The notes: generated from the sequence alone by a model not told the origin. Counted from the first letter of the stretch, positions 1 through 10,810 are shown. The stretch: DNA of 64,000 bases from Mixophyes australis (GCA_036250195.1 JAVHZZ010000003.1:41575835-41639834), one strand, 5' to 3'. Translations and numbers: made by a program.

Positions 1-39
1 GTACCCATAAAGAAGGGCCCTTTCAGCAGTTCTGCTGAT

Positions 40-231
40 GTGTGCCTGAACAGCCCGAGTGTAGCCGGTGATACACAAATTGAGGATGCCACTTTGGAAA
101 TAGAAGAGGATGAGGGGGAGATTTGTGGAGGTGACGAGGGCGCTAATGAGGATGTTGATGATTATGATGCAGACAGATACCAAATTGCCTTTCTCAATTT
201 CTATTTATATTCTAGATTATATAACGGCTGA
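40..231 (+). pseudogene. Truncated hAT transposase N-terminal fragment (63 aa)
   Basis: A 63-residue open frame carries the Asp/Glu-rich linker that precedes the BED zinc finger in the intact family member, then ends in sequence that is 3' untranslated in that member. No zinc ligands, no catalytic Asp and no dimerisation region remain. It is a deletion relic and not a gene. Confidence 0.75.
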
Positions 232-430
232 ATAGTTTTCTATTTTACTCCCAGTGGAGAGGGGATCTGATGCAGACAGATACCAAACTGCCTTTGTCCA
301 TTTCTTTGTATATTCGAATTTCTAGTTCTACAGTCTATGCAGGCTGCTTTTTTTTCTATTTTACTACAAGTGGATGGGGGGGGGGGGGTCTGATGCAGAC
401 AGGCTGCTTTTTTAATATTCAACTACAAGT
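165..430 (+). repeat. hAT 3'-UTR tandem repeat, about 2.5 units
   Basis: Diverged units contain ACCAAACTGCCTTTGTCCAT and a TGGAGxGGGGxxTGATGCAGAC block and recur at roughly 90-110 bp. The same kind of unit is present about four times at the 3' end of the large hAT copy (62100-62450), so it is a family feature. Confidence 0.7.
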
Positions 431-901
431 GGAGTGTGTAATATACACCCAAAGACAATGGCTACATTGCCAATAATCAAAGATGGAGGAGGTAGACAAC
501 CAGGTTTGTCTGTATAATTTGCAGACAAGTGTTCGAATTAAGGATGGCCTACCAGGGATTAAACAGTTTTTTTCATAATGTATTTGCTTTAGAATTACCT
601 CACTTATCTAAGAAACTGGTGGAACACTAAATTAGGCTATTTTAGACCAAAAAAATTGTATTTTTTTTTAAGGATGAGCGGGCTCGGATTTTGCTAATCC
701 GAGCCCACCCGAACAGTGCGGATCCGACGGGATCCGAGCACTGTTCGGGAACTTCCGGGTGCCAAACTAATCCAAACCGAGACTGTGACATCCAAGTCTC
801 GCGTCGGATCTCGCGAGACTCGGATGTCATAAATACTCACCTTGCGGCCTCCATCTTCATTTCGCCTGACATCAGGGAAGAGGGAGGGTGTGTAGGGTAG
901 T

Positions 902-1135
902 GGTGCTCTGTCCTTGTGTCCAGTGCTCTGTCCTTGCTGAGTCCAGTAGTGCATCAGTCCAGTGCTCTGTCCTTGCTGAGTCCAGTGGTGCATCAGTCCA
1001 GTGCTCTGTCCTTGCTGAGTCCAGTGGTGCATCAGTCCAGTGCTCTGTCCTTGCTGAGTCCAGTGGTGCTTTTGTCCTGTGCTCTGTGCTGCTGAGTACA
1101 GTGGTGCTTTTGTCCTGTGCTTTGTTCTGCTAAGT
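902..1135 (+). repeat. Minisatellite, about 39-bp unit, in the hAT copy B leader
   Basis: The unit reads approximately GTCCAGTGCTCTGTCCTTGC followed by TGAGTCCAGTGGTGCATCA. There are about five clean units, then two decayed ones with GTGCTTTTGTCCTGTGCTCTG. The large copy at 58389 lacks this array and has a different 107-bp repeat at the equivalent position. Confidence 0.9.
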
Positions 1136-1217
1136 GCATAGTTATTTTAAAAGTATTAAAAAATCTTAAAAAAAATAAAAATTATACAAAAATCATTTAA
1201 AAAAAATATAAATTTTT

Positions 1218-1634
1218 GCAGTCAAGAAACATTAATACAGCACTCTATAAAAAATTGTTCACTGTACTTGCAGTCCAGAAACATTAATACTGCAATATAT
1301 AAAAAATTGTTCACTGTTCTTGCAGTCCAGAAACATTAATAGTGCAATCTATAAAAAATTGTTCACTGTACTTGCAGTCCAGAAACATTAATACTGCAAT
1401 ATATAAAAAATTGCTCACTGTTCTTGCAGTCCAGAAACATTAATACTGCAATCTATTAAAAATTGTTCACTGTTCTTGCAGTCCAGAAACATTAATAGTG
1501 CAATCTATAAAAAATTGTTCACTGTTCTTGCAGTCCAGAAACATTAATACTGCAATATATAAAAACTTGCTCACTGTTCTTGCAGTCCAGAAACATTAAT
1601 ACTGCAATCTATTAAAAATTGTTCACTGTTCCAG
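1218..1634 (+). repeat. Minisatellite, 52-bp unit, 8 copies
   Basis: Units start at 1219, 1271, 1323, 1375, 1427, 1479, 1531 and 1583, an exact 52-bp spacing. Each has CAGTCCAGAAACATTAATAC, then an A-rich tail and TTGTTCACTGT. Mismatches between units are few. The perfect spacing, with no variable spacer between conserved repeats, excludes a CRISPR array. Confidence 0.95.
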
Positions 1635-1679
1635 CAGTATTTAAAAAATAGTACTGTAGTACAACGTGTGCTGCATATA

Positions 1680-2175
1680 ATGGAGTATCAAAATTTGGAG
1701 GATAAAGTAGGGAAAGATCAAGACCCACTTCCTTCTAATGCTGAACCTGCTGCCACATTCATAACATAGACGATGAAATGCCATCAACGTTGTCTGACAA
1801 GGCCGATGCCCAATCTCCTAGTAGAGGGCATGTAAAATCCAAAAAGCCAAAGTTCACTACAATTAGTTAAAAAAGAAAATTCAAATGATCAGAGGAGAAA
1901 CGTAAACTTGCCAATATGCCATTTACGACACGGAGTGGCAAGGAACCGCTTAGGCCCTGGCCCGTGTTCATGACTAGTGGTTCAGCTTCACCCAAGGATC
2001 TAAGCTCCTCCTCCCCACCCCTCTAAAAAATTTAACAGACTTAAGCTGTCATCAACAACACAGCAAACAACTCTGCCTTCTAGAGAGATGTCATCACAAA
2101 TCCCCAAGGCGAGTCCAAGGGTGTTGGTGGTTGCGAAGCCTGACCTTCCCATCACTGTATTGCGGAGGTTGTACT
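1680..2175 (+). pseudogene. Decayed N-terminal coding segment of hAT copy B
   Basis: An ATG near 1682 opens a frame that soon breaks. Around 1890-1960 the translation resembles the large copy's motif RKLANMPFxTRSGKExxRP (59160-59230 there). Several stops and frameshifts are present, for example before and after the basic stretch. This is the basic, Ser-rich N-terminal exon of the family and cannot make a product. Confidence 0.6.
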
Positions 2176-2219
2176 GAAGATAGAAAAGCCGGTCCCAACA
2201 TACATTACACCCCTAAAAT

Positions 2220-2579
2220 AAAGCCCACACATTTTAATAAATGAGTTATACAGAAAAATCATATAAGGAAGAATCTACCGTTAAGCCATGTCACATTGTG
2301 TTGTAAGTTAAAGGGATAAAAATGGACCATGTAGTGCCCATGTTAGTACTCATTAGTGTTGTCACAACTAGTTTGATAAAGATTTGAACCTTACACAAAC
2401 CATGGTTTTGAAGTTCCAGTTTAGAATTTGAACAATACAGTATATGGTTGGAAAAAAAAGGGTTCTAGGTGCACTTTGTGCTCCAAGCACCTCATCCACT
2501 GGTCAGCATGACTAGCCTTATGGGAGATGGGAGGTGGAGCATCTCAGCCTCTTGTCTCACTATCTACATTGCTAAGGCT
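2220..2579. other. Unassigned AT-rich sequence
   Basis: I see no gene, no repeat terminus and no tandem structure here. The right terminus of hAT copy B was looked for and not found. Confidence 0.4.
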
Positions 2580-2587
2580 GTGATCTG

Positions 2588-2872
2588 CAGGGCCATCTTT
2601 TCCATTGGGCACGATGGGCAGGTGCCCGGGGGCCCCACGGGCAAGGGGGCCCCGTTGGCAGGGCTCTTAATAAGAATAAATAATCCTGCAAAAGAAAAAA
2701 TCTTGCAAAAAAAACCTTCAAGGGTCACTAAGCAAGTACATCTATCTATCTCTATCTCTATATATCTATATCTATATCTGTATCTCTATACATCTACATA
2801 TATATATATATATGTAGGGGCCCCGGTGCACTGCTTTGCCCGGGGGCCCATAATGTTGTTAAGATGGCCCTG
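2588..2872. mobile_element. hAT MITE, 285 bp, TSD GTGATCTG
   Basis: The termini are CAGGGCCATCTT and AAGATGGCCCTG, a perfect 12-bp inverted repeat. The direct repeat GTGATCTG lies on both sides, at 2580-2587 and 2873-2880, an 8-bp TSD as made by hAT transposases. Subterminal GGGCCCC blocks are also inverted. The middle holds a TATC/TA microsatellite (about 2746-2812). No coding capacity. Confidence 0.9.
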
Positions 2873-2879
2873 GTGATCT

Positions 2880-3399
2880 GTGGTTGGTGGGGGACAGGGG
2901 CTGGCTGGACTGTGGGCCAGGGGTAATCTGCCCCCCCTGGGTCGGGCCCATAGTGGGCTATCTTGGACTAGGTCACTGGGCCACCATAATTTTTTTGCTT
3001 TAAAATAGGCTTCTGAGTCGAGTCTTGCCCCCCCAGGCTAAATTTTGCCAGCCCTCCTCTGGTGGGGGAAGACAAAAAGAATGAGTTAAGTTCCTGTATC
3101 TTGATGAGACTACTTACTGCAGCTTTGTCTCTAAATCCTGAATTTAGCTCAGAGTCAAGGCTGACTAATTCATCTCTCATGATGGGGCCAGGAAGGGGGG
3201 GAATATGCCGTCCAGGGGAGGGACTGAATGCAGCAACTGAAGATAAGTAGTGTGATATGTCAAAGCCAAGCAGCAATGGGAAAAAAAAGCTGTTAAGTGA
3301 CAAAACTAAAATAAAACTTATCAGTACTCTGCTGTGCTCATGGGAATCCTCTTCTCTTAATCCCGTGTCAGCCTGCAAAATAGTCCCAGGGGTGGATTT
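2880..3399. other. Unassigned sequence with C-rich repeat fragments
   Basis: A patch at 2890-2975 has GGGCCAG, CTGGGTCGGGCCC and similar motifs like decayed hAT MITE ends. A minus-strand open frame at 2968-3408 has no recognisable domain and its composition is not coding-like. Confidence 0.3.
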
Positions 3400-3510
3400 A
3401 CAAACCATTCTAAAAAGGAGGTGTTGCCCATAGCAACCAATCAGAATTTAGCTATCATTTATCTAGCACATATTAGGCAATGAAAGCTAGAATCTGATTG
3501 GTTACCGTGT
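3395..3510. mobile_element. Decayed palindromic MITE of the ATAGCAACCAATCAGA family
   Basis: It contains GTTGCCCATAGCAACCAATC near 3423 and the inverted partner TAGAATCTGATTGGTTACCG near 3489, around a short centre with TATCATTTATCTAGCACA. The same palindrome is intact at 27968-28143. Confidence 0.6.
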
Positions 3511-3849
3511 AGTGTACGTAATTTCATCACATGTGCTCAGTCAGCCCCTCACCCTGCTGCTGTGCGCCCCGTGGCTGCACTCAGCCTAACCTTACACATT
3601 GTGTTTTACAGAGTGACGTGGACATGCGGTATCTAAATTTATTCACACTTCTTATCACCAAATCAGGTACAACCAGGCCAGGCCAAAGAAATGGTTGCTG
3701 TGGTTACCGTTCACCTGATGACCTCACACACAAATCTTGACAGGCTGGATTTCCACCCTTATGGACCAAGTCTGAGTTTTACTGTCTCTTATGATGGCAC
3801 ACATTTTATTCACGGTATATTGTGGCACAGAGCACCACAGGCCATTATA

Positions 3850-4040
3850 CCTCCCAACATGTCTGTCCCCTGGCCACGTCGCAAAGGGGGCATAGCCATG
3901 CCCCTTGGGGGTTGCCTACGGTGCCCATTACACACCTCCCTTCCACCAACATTCCCACCCATAACATGTCCCAGGATGGGACAGAGACCTAAAATCGTGA
4001 CTCTCCTGCTGAAATCAGGACAGTTTGAGAATTATTGAGG
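3850..4040. repeat. Possible interspersed repeat fragment
   Basis: The stretch from CCTCCCAACATGTCTG to GGACAGTTTGAGAATTATTG looks like a short MITE of the type that begins with CTCCCAACAT. No clear TSD is visible. The stretches on either side (3510-3850 and 4040-4990) hold nothing I can assign, apart from an (AATA)n tract at 4308-4326. Confidence 0.3.
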
Positions 4041-4999
4041 GTGCTCTGTATTGCCATCAACATTGGATCACCCCACTAAAATGGCTGCCTCCATGATATG
4101 TAGACGAAGCGCATCACAGCCTTGCAGCAATAACTTCAGCAAAAATATGGTTCACGTGTACAACATTCCCCAGAGAACTTCTCAGCTAAGAATTTGCATT
4201 CGTTTTTAAGTTCACCCTCTCACAGATGAAGATATGAGACAATTTGTTTTGCTGTCAACCTTGTGTAATATCTGTAACACAACACAACATAATTGACGTT
4301 TTTAAATTAATAAATAAATAAATAAACAGGATTTGCCAGTACGAGCCTGTCCGCTAAGTTTTTTTTTAAAAAATACCTCAGTGTGTTCTGTCAAACATGA
4401 CTTATTAAATGCCGAGAAATGTCACTATGAAAAACTCATCTTTCATATAAATTGATTGTTTTTTAGTGATTCTGCACCTCATTACCAGCATAGTACATAA
4501 TATGTACTGGATGACAATATAACAAACACTCATGACAACTATTACTGATTAGTACAGTTAAAACCCTAATTACGGCATTTTCTGTGATCACAAAGGATCA
4601 AGTTACACTTCTCAGTGATATGAAAATTGAGGAGTGTCTGTTAAAACGAGAATGTTCCATATGATTGGCGTGAGAAAGAAAGGAACCAGGAACAACATAT
4701 CTCCCCACACGTCTCTAGCTCTGCTCGGAGGGATGAGACAACTTTAAAGTAATCTAATTTTAAAAACTTTTAAAAGTTTGGCATAGTATTCAATTATTAT
4801 AATTGGACGTTCCTGTTGTGTGCTAGAAATAAAAGCAATACACAGACATTAAATAGATTGTCACTTAAATTAGCCTTATATCACTGTGTCTTCAAATAAT
4901 TTCTCCTCCGTTTCTGACCTCTTTATTCACTTTTGCTTCTTTCTTAAGTATGCAGTTCTATAAAAAACAAAAACGATGGAACATGTTTTTGAACACTAG

Positions 5000-5156
5000 G
5001 GGGTAAATGTATCAAGCTGAGAGTTTTCTGGCGGGTTTGAAAAAACAACCAGATTCTAGCTATCATGTATTTAGTACAAAATCTGGTTGGTTGCTATAGG
5101 CAACATCTCCACTTTTCAAACCCGCCGGAAAACTCTCAACTTGATACATTTACCCC
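5000..5156. mobile_element. Palindromic MITE, 157 bp, TSD TAG
   Basis: The ends are GGGGTAAATGTATCAAG and CTTGATACATTTACCCC, flanked by TAG at 4997-4999 and 5157-5159. The inner arms (GAGAGTTTTCTGGCGGGTTTG against CAAACCCGCCGGAAAACTCTC) continue the palindrome. A second member with the same ten terminal bases and a 3-bp TSD (GAG) is at 20176-20365. A 3-bp TSD with ends starting GGG fits a PIF/Harbinger-type derivative. Confidence 0.8.
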
Positions 5157-5399
5157 TAGAGCTCTTGGTGAAATGATTCCATGCCTGGAGCTTATGTAGA
5201 GAACCGGCTGTGGTTATGCTGAACTGATTAACCTCAGAGATGTTTCGGACTGGTCTCAACGCAACCCAAAGCTCTTATGGCTGTGACGCCGGTTCAAGGA
5301 GGAATGGGTGGGAGCTTTGTTGGTAACTCTCATGGTGATCCCATGATCGAGTGAGCTTGATCACTAAGAAATAATTTTAGCAGGATTTGTACCAAGGGG

Positions 5400-5990
5400 T
5401 GATTAGTGTCAGGTCCCAGCCTGTCCGTTGGCTTCCTGGGTGCATGTGCGGCATTGCAACTTATGCTCTACGATGGTGTACGTGTAGTTGCATACATGTG
5501 CACAATATGTGCCTGATTCCTGTTCGGACGTCTGTTTGCGTGCCGTATCTTGCATGAAATAGCTCTGTACATGCTCAGGAACTGACCTTATGCCAATGAA
5601 CACAGTCGTATGCAATATATGTCTGCATGCAAATGTCAGTTACACCTGCCTACGACTTGAGAGGCCGGATGGGGGAGGGAACGGGCGGATGAACGTAGGA
5701 CCTGTACAGTAAGAGCGCGCTGAGGGCGTTCCAACGCAGATGCTGATGATTCAAGTCCTGGGTTTCTTGTAAGTGCGCTTGGTTTCAGCCGCATCTCTAG
5801 ACCAGCTACAGGGCAGGTGTAAGTGCTGACGGAGGGTGATCACTGGCACAGCGTAGTCTTTGTATTAATAAATAACACATGCGATCCACTAAATAGCACA
5901 GAACATGTACATGCAAGGAAGATAGTCTATATAAACGCATTGTATGTACAGTACGCATTAAGGACATCTTGATTTATGTATTTAATGTTC
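5400..5990 (+). mobile_element. Decayed Harbinger-like element (GGGCCTGATTC family)
   Basis: The order of blocks matches better copies at 47445, 50956 and 57818: AATGAACACAGTCGTATGCA, CTACGACTTGAG, GAACGGGCGGATG, TACAGTAAGAGCGCGC, ACCAGCTACAGGGCAGGTGT, then TGTACAGTACGCATTAAGGACAT. The termini are not preserved. No coding capacity. Confidence 0.55.
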
Positions 5991-6429
5991 AGGCCCTATA
6001 TATCATGCACGCTCATGAGAACATTGTCAAACATTTGGCACCTTTGCAAACACATTTGTCTGCACATTGTCAAACACTTGGCACCAGTTAATGTATACCA
6101 GTCCAAACCTGGCATTCTATCCTTACCTGTTATAGGTTCCGCATCATAGAACTTTGGTGAACAGTCACGTACTATTTTTTGTACACTGAGGCCTTCTTGA
6201 CCACTACTGACCACTGACTAAACAGACTACCTTTCTGCCTTGTGATTTGTATCTTTACTGCTATTCTTCACCCAAACTGCTAGTAACCTTCAGTTACAGC
6301 TTCTCTACTTTGTCATTTAGATTCCAGCTTTCCCATTTGGGAACATCTGTGGATACGTGTTCCAGTTCTGGGGCCAAGCAAGTACTTGTCAGTTTGTTCT
6401 ATGGAAAAGGAAGCTTCTAGTGGGAGCAC

Positions 6430-6650
6430 CAAGAATACCAGCACTTTGGCACAATGGTTAGTATTGCTGATTCAGACCAGGGCCCTACTTGTGTGGAGTT
6501 TGTATGTTCTCCCTGTGCTTGTGTGGGTTTGCTCCCACACTCCAAAGGCATACTGGTAGGTTAATTGGCTTCTGTTGATATTAACCCTAATGTGTGTGTG
6601 TCTTTGTGTGTCTGAGTGGTAGAGAATATAGATGTTAAGCTCCACATTGG
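6430..6650 (+). repeat. Decayed SINE-like repeat
   Basis: It holds TGTGTGGAGTTTGTATGTTC, TGGGTTTGCTCCCACACTCC and TACTGGTAGGTTAATTGGCT in the order seen in the better copy at 8114-8466. A weak tRNA-like head (GGCACAATGGTTAGTATTGC) is present. Diverged, with no clear tail. Confidence 0.7.
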
Positions 6651-6801
6651 TTTTCTACCTGTACATAAGAATGCAGAATTCTCAGTCACACACACTTGCA
6701 AATGCATGATAAGCCACCAGCCACTTCACAGCACTTTTCCTAATAGGATGTATTTGAAAGGGATGTCAGAACAGTCTCACTCTCTCAGACCTGGGGAGGA
6801 G

Positions 6802-6958
6802 CAGTGGCGGAACTACCATTGGTGCAGCAGATGCAGTGTACCGTGGCCCATGGAGATAATGGGGCCCACTGAATGGCAGATGCAGAGGGTCGGGGGCCCC
6901 GGTTCCCTCCTCCCCACCTCCCTGCATCGGGGCCCACAGCTCACTAGTTCCGCCTCTG
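6802..6958. mobile_element. hAT MITE, 157 bp, 8-bp TSD with one mismatch
   Basis: The ends are CAGTGGCGGAACTACC and TAGTTCCGCCTCTG, inverted with few mismatches. The flanks are GGGAGGAG (6794-6801) and GGGAGGAA (6959-6966), a 7 of 8 match. The interior is GC-rich with inverted GGGGCCC blocks. The open frames crossing it are incidental. Confidence 0.75.
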
Positions 6959-7039
6959 GGGAGGAAGTTGGATGCCTCCTGAGAGACACTGCAAATGGTG
7001 ACCAGTAAGTCCTGTATATGTTGTGTATGTTTGGGACAC

Positions 7040-7780
7040 AAGGTCCCTCACTTGAGAGATGGTGATCCTGTGTTTAGTTAGTTACTTCCTATGTGGAAAA
7101 CAAACACACAATTCCTTCCCCTCCTTAAGACAGTGGGAGATGGCAATGTGTGTGTGTGAGTGTGTCTGAGGCTCAACTCACAGCTCTGCTTCTGCACAAA
7201 GGTGACATTGAGGGCTGGGACATAATCCAACAACATGCACAGGTACAGAAGAGCTTAACCCCTTCTGTGCTGCTGTATAAGTGCCTGCTGCAATCACTGC
7301 TGGGATCACACAGCCGCCATTCATTGAGATGCATTCTAAGGTTATATACAGGGTTTACTGTTACAAATCAAGCAAACCAGATTATGAAAGTGAGAAGGAA
7401 GTTTATGTACATATATGTGCTCTAAACTGTACCAGATGTATGCTCCCAACTGGAATGTTCTCTTAATATTGTTCCACTTTATCACCAGATAGCGCAAATG
7501 CACTTACACAGCACAGACTTTAGTGTTCAGGAATAGGGACAGTAGTTAGATAGTATGTAGGGTGTGTAAGCAGTGTGTGGAAATATCAACACACATCTTA
7601 GCATGACCGTTCTATTGTCATAACTACATTGCTGCAGACCTGCTTGCAATTATTATGGTAAATGAAATCAATAATTTATACAATGGTCATTCTTAATAAG
7701 CCCAGCACCATGTATCCTATATGTGATTGTTCTATGTGTATGCACTTTTGGATAGAACAGCGGTGCTGGGTGTGATATAT
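7040..7780. other. Unassigned sequence
   Basis: No gene or recognisable repeat family. Short open frames at 7150-7466 have no domain or splice context that I can support. Confidence 0.3.
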
Positions 7781-7906
7781 ATGTATGACAGTTAAATGAT
7801 CGACACCATAATACCGACAGTGAAGGGAAGTAAACAATAATGACATTGACGGTGTTGTTAGGTCCACAATTTGTATGCAGACAGTATTATTAGGTCGACA
7901 ATACTA

Positions 7907-7968
7907 TCGCTAACCCTAACCCTATCCCTATCCCTAACCCTATCTCTAACCCTATTCCTGTCCGTATA
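7907..7968 (+). repeat. Degenerate telomere-like (CCCTAA)n tract
   Basis: About eight hexamers of CTAACC, CTATCC or CTCTAA type, for example GCTAACCCTAACCCTATCCC. It sits between two segments rich in GTCGAC/GTCCAC and CTAAT motifs (7780-8030) that look like arms of a decayed interspersed repeat. Confidence 0.7.
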
Positions 7969-8113
7969 ATACTGTCTACTGTCCACCTAATGTTGTCGAC
8001 TTTCTGAATGTTGACCAAAAGAAAGTCTATCCATCGCCCGCATGCCCAGTCAGTGCAGCCGTTATGACCACAGCAATTCCCTCTCTTTGGTCCTGTTGCT
8101 GTAGAGAGATGTA

Positions 8114-8466
8114 GGGCAGCACGGTGACTCAGTGGTTAGCACTTCTGCCTCACAGTGCTGGGGTCATGAGTTCAATGCCCGACCATGGCCTTATCTGTCT
8201 GGAGTTTGTAAGTTCTCCCTGTGTTTGAGTGGGTTTCCTCCGGGTCCTCTGGTTTCCTCCCACACTCCAAAAAAACATACTAGTAGGTTAATTGGCTGCT
8301 ATCATTATTGACCCTAGTCCCTCTCTCTCTGTCTGTCTGTCTGTCTGTATGTTAGGAAATTTAGACTGTAAGCTCCAATGGGGCAGGGACTGATGTGAGT
8401 GAGTTCTCTGTACAGTGCTGCGGAATCAGTGGCGCTATATAAATAAATGATGATGATGATGATGTG
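8114..8466 (+). repeat. tRNA-derived SINE-like repeat with (GAT)n tail
   Basis: It begins GGGCAGCACGGTGACTCAG. A-box-like TGACTCAGTGG and B-box-like GAGTTCAATGCC are spaced as in a tRNA-derived RNA polymerase III promoter. The body holds GTTTCCTCCCACACTCC, GGTTAATTGGCTGCTATC, AGACTGTAAGCTCCAATGGG and GTGGCGCTATATAAATAAATG, ending in GATGATGATGATG. Other copies lie at 20428, 28783, 40851, 41097 and 47851. The tRNA-derived class is inferred from the boxes. Confidence 0.85.
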
Positions 8467-9197
8467 GAAACACAGGAAATATTAGGGAGAGGTGCAGCAC
8501 AGAGACATGCAGCGCACAGACATGAGGGGAAAGTGGAGGTACACAGGGGAGAGGTGGGGGGCACAGGACGGATAGACTGGCATCATTTAATATTTTATTA
8601 TGTTATATCATTTATAGGGGTCTACTTATTAAAGTCATGCTTTGACAGTCAATGTGCATCACTGCAGTGATGCATATTTAAATGCTGCTGAAATTTGCCA
8701 TGTTGGGGCTGCTCTGGGAGACTCGGCGAAGTCCCCCTACAGCACAAACTGTTACTACAATTTACCAGCAGCCTAGCGCTGCCGGTGAATGAAGGAAGCG
8801 CTATGCGCATGGGTGAGGGAGCCAGCAAAGCCGGAGAGACTTCAGCTGAATCCTACAGAAAATGACAGGTAATGCCAAATTTTGCTTCTGTGGCTGCCTC
8901 CTTTTGCCGTGACCACTTGTTTACTATCTAAAGGCTACGACATGACTGTGTACACAAAGTAAATGTGGCACTTCATTTCTTGCATGCCTATGAAGCCAGA
9001 ATGCCAACACTTCTTCCAGTGAATGGACCAGGGGATAGGAAACATTGTAATACAATTTTTCAGTATAGTGAAAATAAATAAATAGAATGTTTGAATGCCA
9101 AAAGACACTTTTATAAACATAATAAAACAAAATATCCACAACTATAGGCGCCACAATATTATATACTTTTATAAACATGCCTTGATTGTGAATACAT

Positions 9198-9485
9198 CAT
9201 ACATGCCTACTCTCCCGGAATATCCGTGAGGCTCCCGGAAGAGTAGGCAAACCTCCCGGATCCTAAAAAATGCAGAATTTCACGGCATTGAATATCGGGG
9301 AGCAGGGCTTAATTGTGCCATTAAGTCCCGCCCCCCAATATTCAGTGCAGTAAATATCTGCGTTTTATAGTGGGGCGGAGCTATGGTGGCGCAAAGATGT
9401 CACCACGCCCCCTCCTACCCCTGTCACATGACCTGTTGTCCTCCAGGATTTCTCGGAGGACAGAGTCACAAAGTCGGCAAGCATG
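9198..9485. mobile_element. hAT MITE, 288 bp (CTCTCCCGG family)
   Basis: The ends are CATACATGCCTACTCTCCCGG and AAGTCGGCAAGCATG. The flanks GAATACAT (9190-9197) and GAGTACAT (9486-9493) match at 7 of 8 bases. It is the same family as the cleaner member at 35173-35462, with shared CTCCCGGA repeats and a GGGCGGAGC/CCGCCCC core. Confidence 0.8.
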
Positions 9486-9499
9486 GAGTACATACTTTT

Positions 9500-10810
9500 T
9501 TGGGGCACAGATAAAGTGCTGTTGTGAATTATTCCTTATACAGTATACCTGTTATACACGTACGTTTTTGTTTCACTTCATTTAAGCACCACACAAATAG
9601 TGGTGGGCACTTTGTTTTCATATTTTAGTTGGGCGATTGTGAGGCTTTGCTCAGGCTAATTACACACAGGCCGCTATGCTCTCCAGCGTATTGAACCCGG
9701 TGTTTGCACGTTGTGTTTGCCTGCACATAACGGGCGGTGTGAATGCCAAGTTCCTGTCACACATATCAGTGCCAGTGTGCCAGGACCAGACTTGTAGAAA
9801 GTCTACTATGCCCAGGCAAGTAGTGTGTGTGTACCTTCATTTCACGTTGTTATGATTACCAACATTTTTCTTCTTTGTTTGACACAAAATTTCAGTTTAC
9901 GTTTTTCTGCCAAATATAAATGACACAGTTCTCTAAAACAGGTCACGTGAGGCACGGATATCACTTAACCATTCACTTATTCAACTGATCAAGTGAAACA
10001 TTTGCGGAATATAGATACTATCTCCGTTATTATTACAAGTTATTTGCCATCATTTGGATTCAAAGCATTGCCTATTATATCCAACCTGCTACAGTGGAAA
10101 ACCTTTTTCATTCCAGCTCTTATTGAAAGGACAGCCCTGGAGAGATTATATATGCTTTTATCTTGCATTAATAACACACACCGCTGCGCTTGTTTGGATT
10201 GGAGTCTGATTCCAGCAGAACACCGCCTTTAATCACGGTATCTAAATATATTTGTTAAATACCTGGATATATTCAGTGTCCATTCTATTGGTGATTTTCT
10301 ACGCAGCTGAGGGGAGAACATTTTCCCGTATTTGTCCTATCCAAGAGCGGAATTGTTTCAGTTATTTTGTGGCTTTAACTGTGCTCTATTGTAGCAATCC
10401 TAGCATTGGAGTCTAAATAGAGCTAAGGGATCGGAGAGGCTGTTTGACGTTCCAAGCCTATATTGTTGTTACTATTTTCATTAACAGGAGATCTATTGTT
10501 TTCTTACCGTACATACAAAGATGGCTCGTTCAGCATATTATATATTTTGGTATCAGTTTGACTCGCCGGTTTGAAAAACTATCTGTGGGGGATTGCAACA
10601 TCTCTAATTATGGTTCAATCAAAAAAAGTGTATACCTTCAATTTGTTAAAGGGATTTTCTGTCTTAGGTCACCCCCATATTTTTATTGATTCTCCACCCC
10701 AGAGTGCATTGCCTGATTCCGTTTGCCGACCTTGCTATTTTACAAGAGAAGGAGCAGTCACATTTTGATGTTGGAGAGCTGCAGCACAACTTTGCATTCT
10801 TTAGTTAGGA
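9500..10810. other. Unassigned sequence, no gene supported
   Basis: Moderately AT-rich sequence. Open frames at 9993-10232 and 10444-10768 show no domain and no splice signals that I can support. No terminal repeat was found. Confidence 0.3.

Larger units (their letters stand above)
1..660 (+). mobile_element. hAT element copy A, internally deleted 3' remnant
   Basis: Bases 40-170 match the acidic transposase segment of the large hAT copy at about 59430-59560, including the residues LNSPSVAGDTQIEDATLE. The reading frame then jumps straight into the family's 3' untranslated tandem repeats (here 165-430, in the large copy about 62100-62450), so the BED finger and the catalytic core are deleted. 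The last 80 or so bases of the family, including the right terminal repeat, are missing; the copy stops near 660, where a second hAT copy begins. The window edge cuts the left side. The homology is seen directly by comparing the two copies. Calling it a dead deletion derivative is inference. Confidence 0.8.
669..2220 (+). mobile_element. hAT element copy B, 5' fragment
   Basis: It starts TAAGGATGAGCGGGCTCGG, a diverged form of the left terminus TAGAGATGGGCGGGTCCGG at 58389. The GC-rich subterminal inverted motifs (CCGAGCCC/GGGCTCGG), the TCTCGCGAGA block and a TATA-like CATAAATA at 828-835 align with the leader of the large copy. Two tandem arrays and a decayed first coding segment follow. 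No right terminus is recognisable; the match fades near 2200. It starts almost exactly where copy A ends, so it either inserted into copy A or arose by unequal exchange. Which of these happened is not resolved. Confidence 0.7.

Noticed and set aside
694..1032. Repeat protein with MHHWTQQGQSTGL units
   Set aside because: Translation of the 39-bp minisatellite on the opposite strand; no start context and no homologous domain.
1218..1634. Regular 52-bp direct repeats as a CRISPR array
   Set aside because: The whole unit is repeated with no variable spacers, and the array sits inside a hAT element of a vertebrate-type genome.
2968..3408. 146-residue minus-strand open frame
   Set aside because: No domain, signal peptide or splice context; chance frame across unassigned DNA.
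8114..8190. A tRNA gene (A-box and B-box like sequence)
   Set aside because: No cloverleaf with paired acceptor stem could be drawn; the motif is the head of a dispersed SINE-like repeat.
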